Origin: an uncultured Alphaproteobacteria bacterium
Lineage (GTDB): Bacteria; Pseudomonadota; Alphaproteobacteria; Micavibrionales; Micavibrionaceae
Direction: 5' to 3'
DNA length: 6,183 nucleotides
Assembly (NCBI GenBank): GCA_937128575.1
Contig: CAKZMN010000208.1
Coordinates: 1-6,183, forward strand
In this document: piece after piece, positions 5,964-6,183 of the stretch
Layout of the letters: the number at the start of each line of letters is the position of its first letter
How positions within the stretch are numbered: position 1 is the first letter of the stretch
Program-made: the position numbers and the translations under genes
The notes under the pieces: model-generated
What the model was told of the DNA's origin: nothing
The model's input: only the letters and a program-made list of their open reading frames with translations
Databases searched by the model: none

Positions 5964-6016
5964 CACTTACGAGTCAACGATGTCTCCGCTAGTATAATTA
6001 CCCATCTACTCGTGTC
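5962..6016. repeat. Interrupted inverted repeat around a plus-strand TATAAT
   Basis: GACAC (5962-5966) and GAGT (5971-5974) pair with ACTCGTGTC (6008-6016), leaving a four-base TTAC bulge; alternatively ACGAGT (5969-5974) pairs with ACTCGT (6008-6013). The arms flank a perfect plus-strand TATAAT at 5993-5998, whose -35 (GAGTCA at 5971-5976, 16-base spacer) is poor. It may be an RNA stem of the minus-strand transcript or an operator around a plus-strand promoter. Confidence 0.45.
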
Positions 6017-6021
6017 ACGAC

Positions 6022-6052
6022 GGCTAATGATGATGTTTTCAACATCTCAGCC
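6022..6052. repeat. Strong hairpin, 12 pairs with a three-base loop
   Basis: GATGTT (6032-6037) pairs with AACATC (6041-6046) around TTC. The stem continues with TGA (6028-6030) to TCA (6047-6049) and GGC (6022-6024) to GCC (6050-6052), with small bulges of one and three bases on one side. It can form in RNA from either strand. Confidence 0.6.
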
Positions 6053-6067
6053 ATTTAGCAGGGCGAT

Positions 6068-6079
6068 CCGGTTAACCGG
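6068..6079. repeat. Perfect 12-base palindrome CCGGTTAACCGG
   Basis: The palindrome is self-complementary over all 12 bases with no central gap. It could be a dimeric protein binding site or a four-pair hairpin with a TTAA loop. Confidence 0.5.
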
Positions 6080-6091
6080 GATAATCCGAAG

Positions 6092-6110
6092 TTGAAACCT
6101 CACTTGAAAC
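6092..6110. repeat. Direct repeat TTGAAAC-N5-TTGAAAC
   Basis: Two exact seven-base copies (6092-6098 and 6104-6110) occur in a 12-base register, 12 bases downstream of the palindrome. Tandem copies at about one helical turn are typical of regulator sites, but the repeat is short enough to be chance. Confidence 0.35.
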
Positions 6111-6183
6111 ATGAATGGGGCCATTTTCAGGCATTTATCCCACTAGTTCCAAGTCATTCCAGTTCAGTTGACTCGATTGGCCG

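Larger units (their letters stand above)
5924..6080 (-). ncRNA. Candidate structured small RNA or structured 3' UTR
   Basis: Upstream of the terminator on the minus strand lie, in 5'-to-3' order, a CCGG-TTAA-CCGG hairpin/palindrome (6079-6068), a 12-pair hairpin (6052-6022), a bulged long-range stem (6016-6008 with 5974-5962), and the terminator. No open frame covers the segment. I looked for hallmarks of tmRNA, RNase P RNA, SRP RNA, 6S RNA and the TPP riboswitch and found none. The 5' end is unknown and may lie outside the window; the bounds given cover only the visible structured part. A long 3' UTR of a gene to the right is the main alternative. Confidence 0.3.
5883..6183. other. Gene-free, structure-rich tail of the window
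   Basis: No reading frame here is long enough or family-like enough to be called. The region holds a minus-strand terminator, several inverted repeats and a direct repeat, listed separately. Immediately after the stop of the small exported gene, TTAG-A-GGG (5892-5899) can pair with CCC-A-CTAA (5910-5917) across one A-A mismatch. No T run follows, so it is at best a weak 3' hairpin for that gene. Confidence 0.6.

Noticed and set aside
6022..6052. TPP riboswitch, suggested by GGCTGAGATG on the minus strand
   Set aside because: The second conserved TPP block (AACCTGATC / GGATAATGCC type) is missing and no thiamin gene lies downstream.
6023..6058. Plus-strand codons reading A-N-D-D-V-F-N-I-S-A-I-stop, like a tmRNA tag
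   Set aside because: The tag lacks the usual small hydrophobic ending such as LAA, and no tRNA-like domain or tmRNA 5' or 3' signature is nearby. The codons are part of a hairpin.
6135..6182. Minus-strand frame ending G-Q-S-S-Q-L-N-W-N-D-L-E-L-V-G-stop at the right edge
   Set aside because: It could be the tail of a gene outside the window, but 15 codons with no recognised motif cannot support a call; another frame there also ends within ten codons.
1..6183. CRISPR array, insertion sequence, tRNA or rRNA gene
   Set aside because: No regularly spaced repeats, no transposase with inverted ends, and no tRNA T-loop or rRNA signature was found on either strand.

Overview
The window reads as a bacterial chromosome, most likely from an alphaproteobacterium. 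The inference rests on the minus-strand order miaB - phoH (ybeZ) - ybeY - corC-like gene, which matches the conserved block that usually continues into lnt in Proteobacteria. Coding sequence is about 50% G+C by hand sampling. I cannot name the species.

Minus strand, read right to left: miaB (tRNA ms2i6A methylthiotransferase, 4566-3166); a lysine-rich gene of unknown function (3052-2480); phoH/ybeZ (ATPase, 2402-1419); ybeY (16S rRNA processing endonuclease, 1406-942); and a CBS-domain HlyC/CorC protein (from 909), which runs off the left edge without a stop. miaB, phoH and ybeY all act on tRNA or rRNA maturation and translation quality. The corC-like gene travels with them. The unknown gene is the odd member: it splits miaB from phoH, is visibly more A+T-rich, starts with TTG, and has its own candidate promoter followed by a perfect dyad. 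phoH also seems to start with TTG and has its own candidate -10 box.

Plus strand: a D-2-hydroxyacid dehydrogenase of the hydroxypyruvate/hydroxyphenylpyruvate reductase type (4634-5566) diverges from miaB across a 67-base spacer that can hold two overlapping back-to-back promoters. It is followed after 13 bases by a small exported two-cysteine protein (5580-5882).

The last 301 bases (5883-6183) have no credible protein gene but are rich in structure: a minus-strand intrinsic terminator (5924-5963), a long hairpin, a bulged long-range stem, a 12-base perfect palindrome and a direct repeat. The simplest reading is the 3' part of a minus-strand transcript, possibly an undescribed small RNA, convergent with the small exported gene. 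This region and the unknown gene at 2480-3052 are the two places most likely to hold something new.
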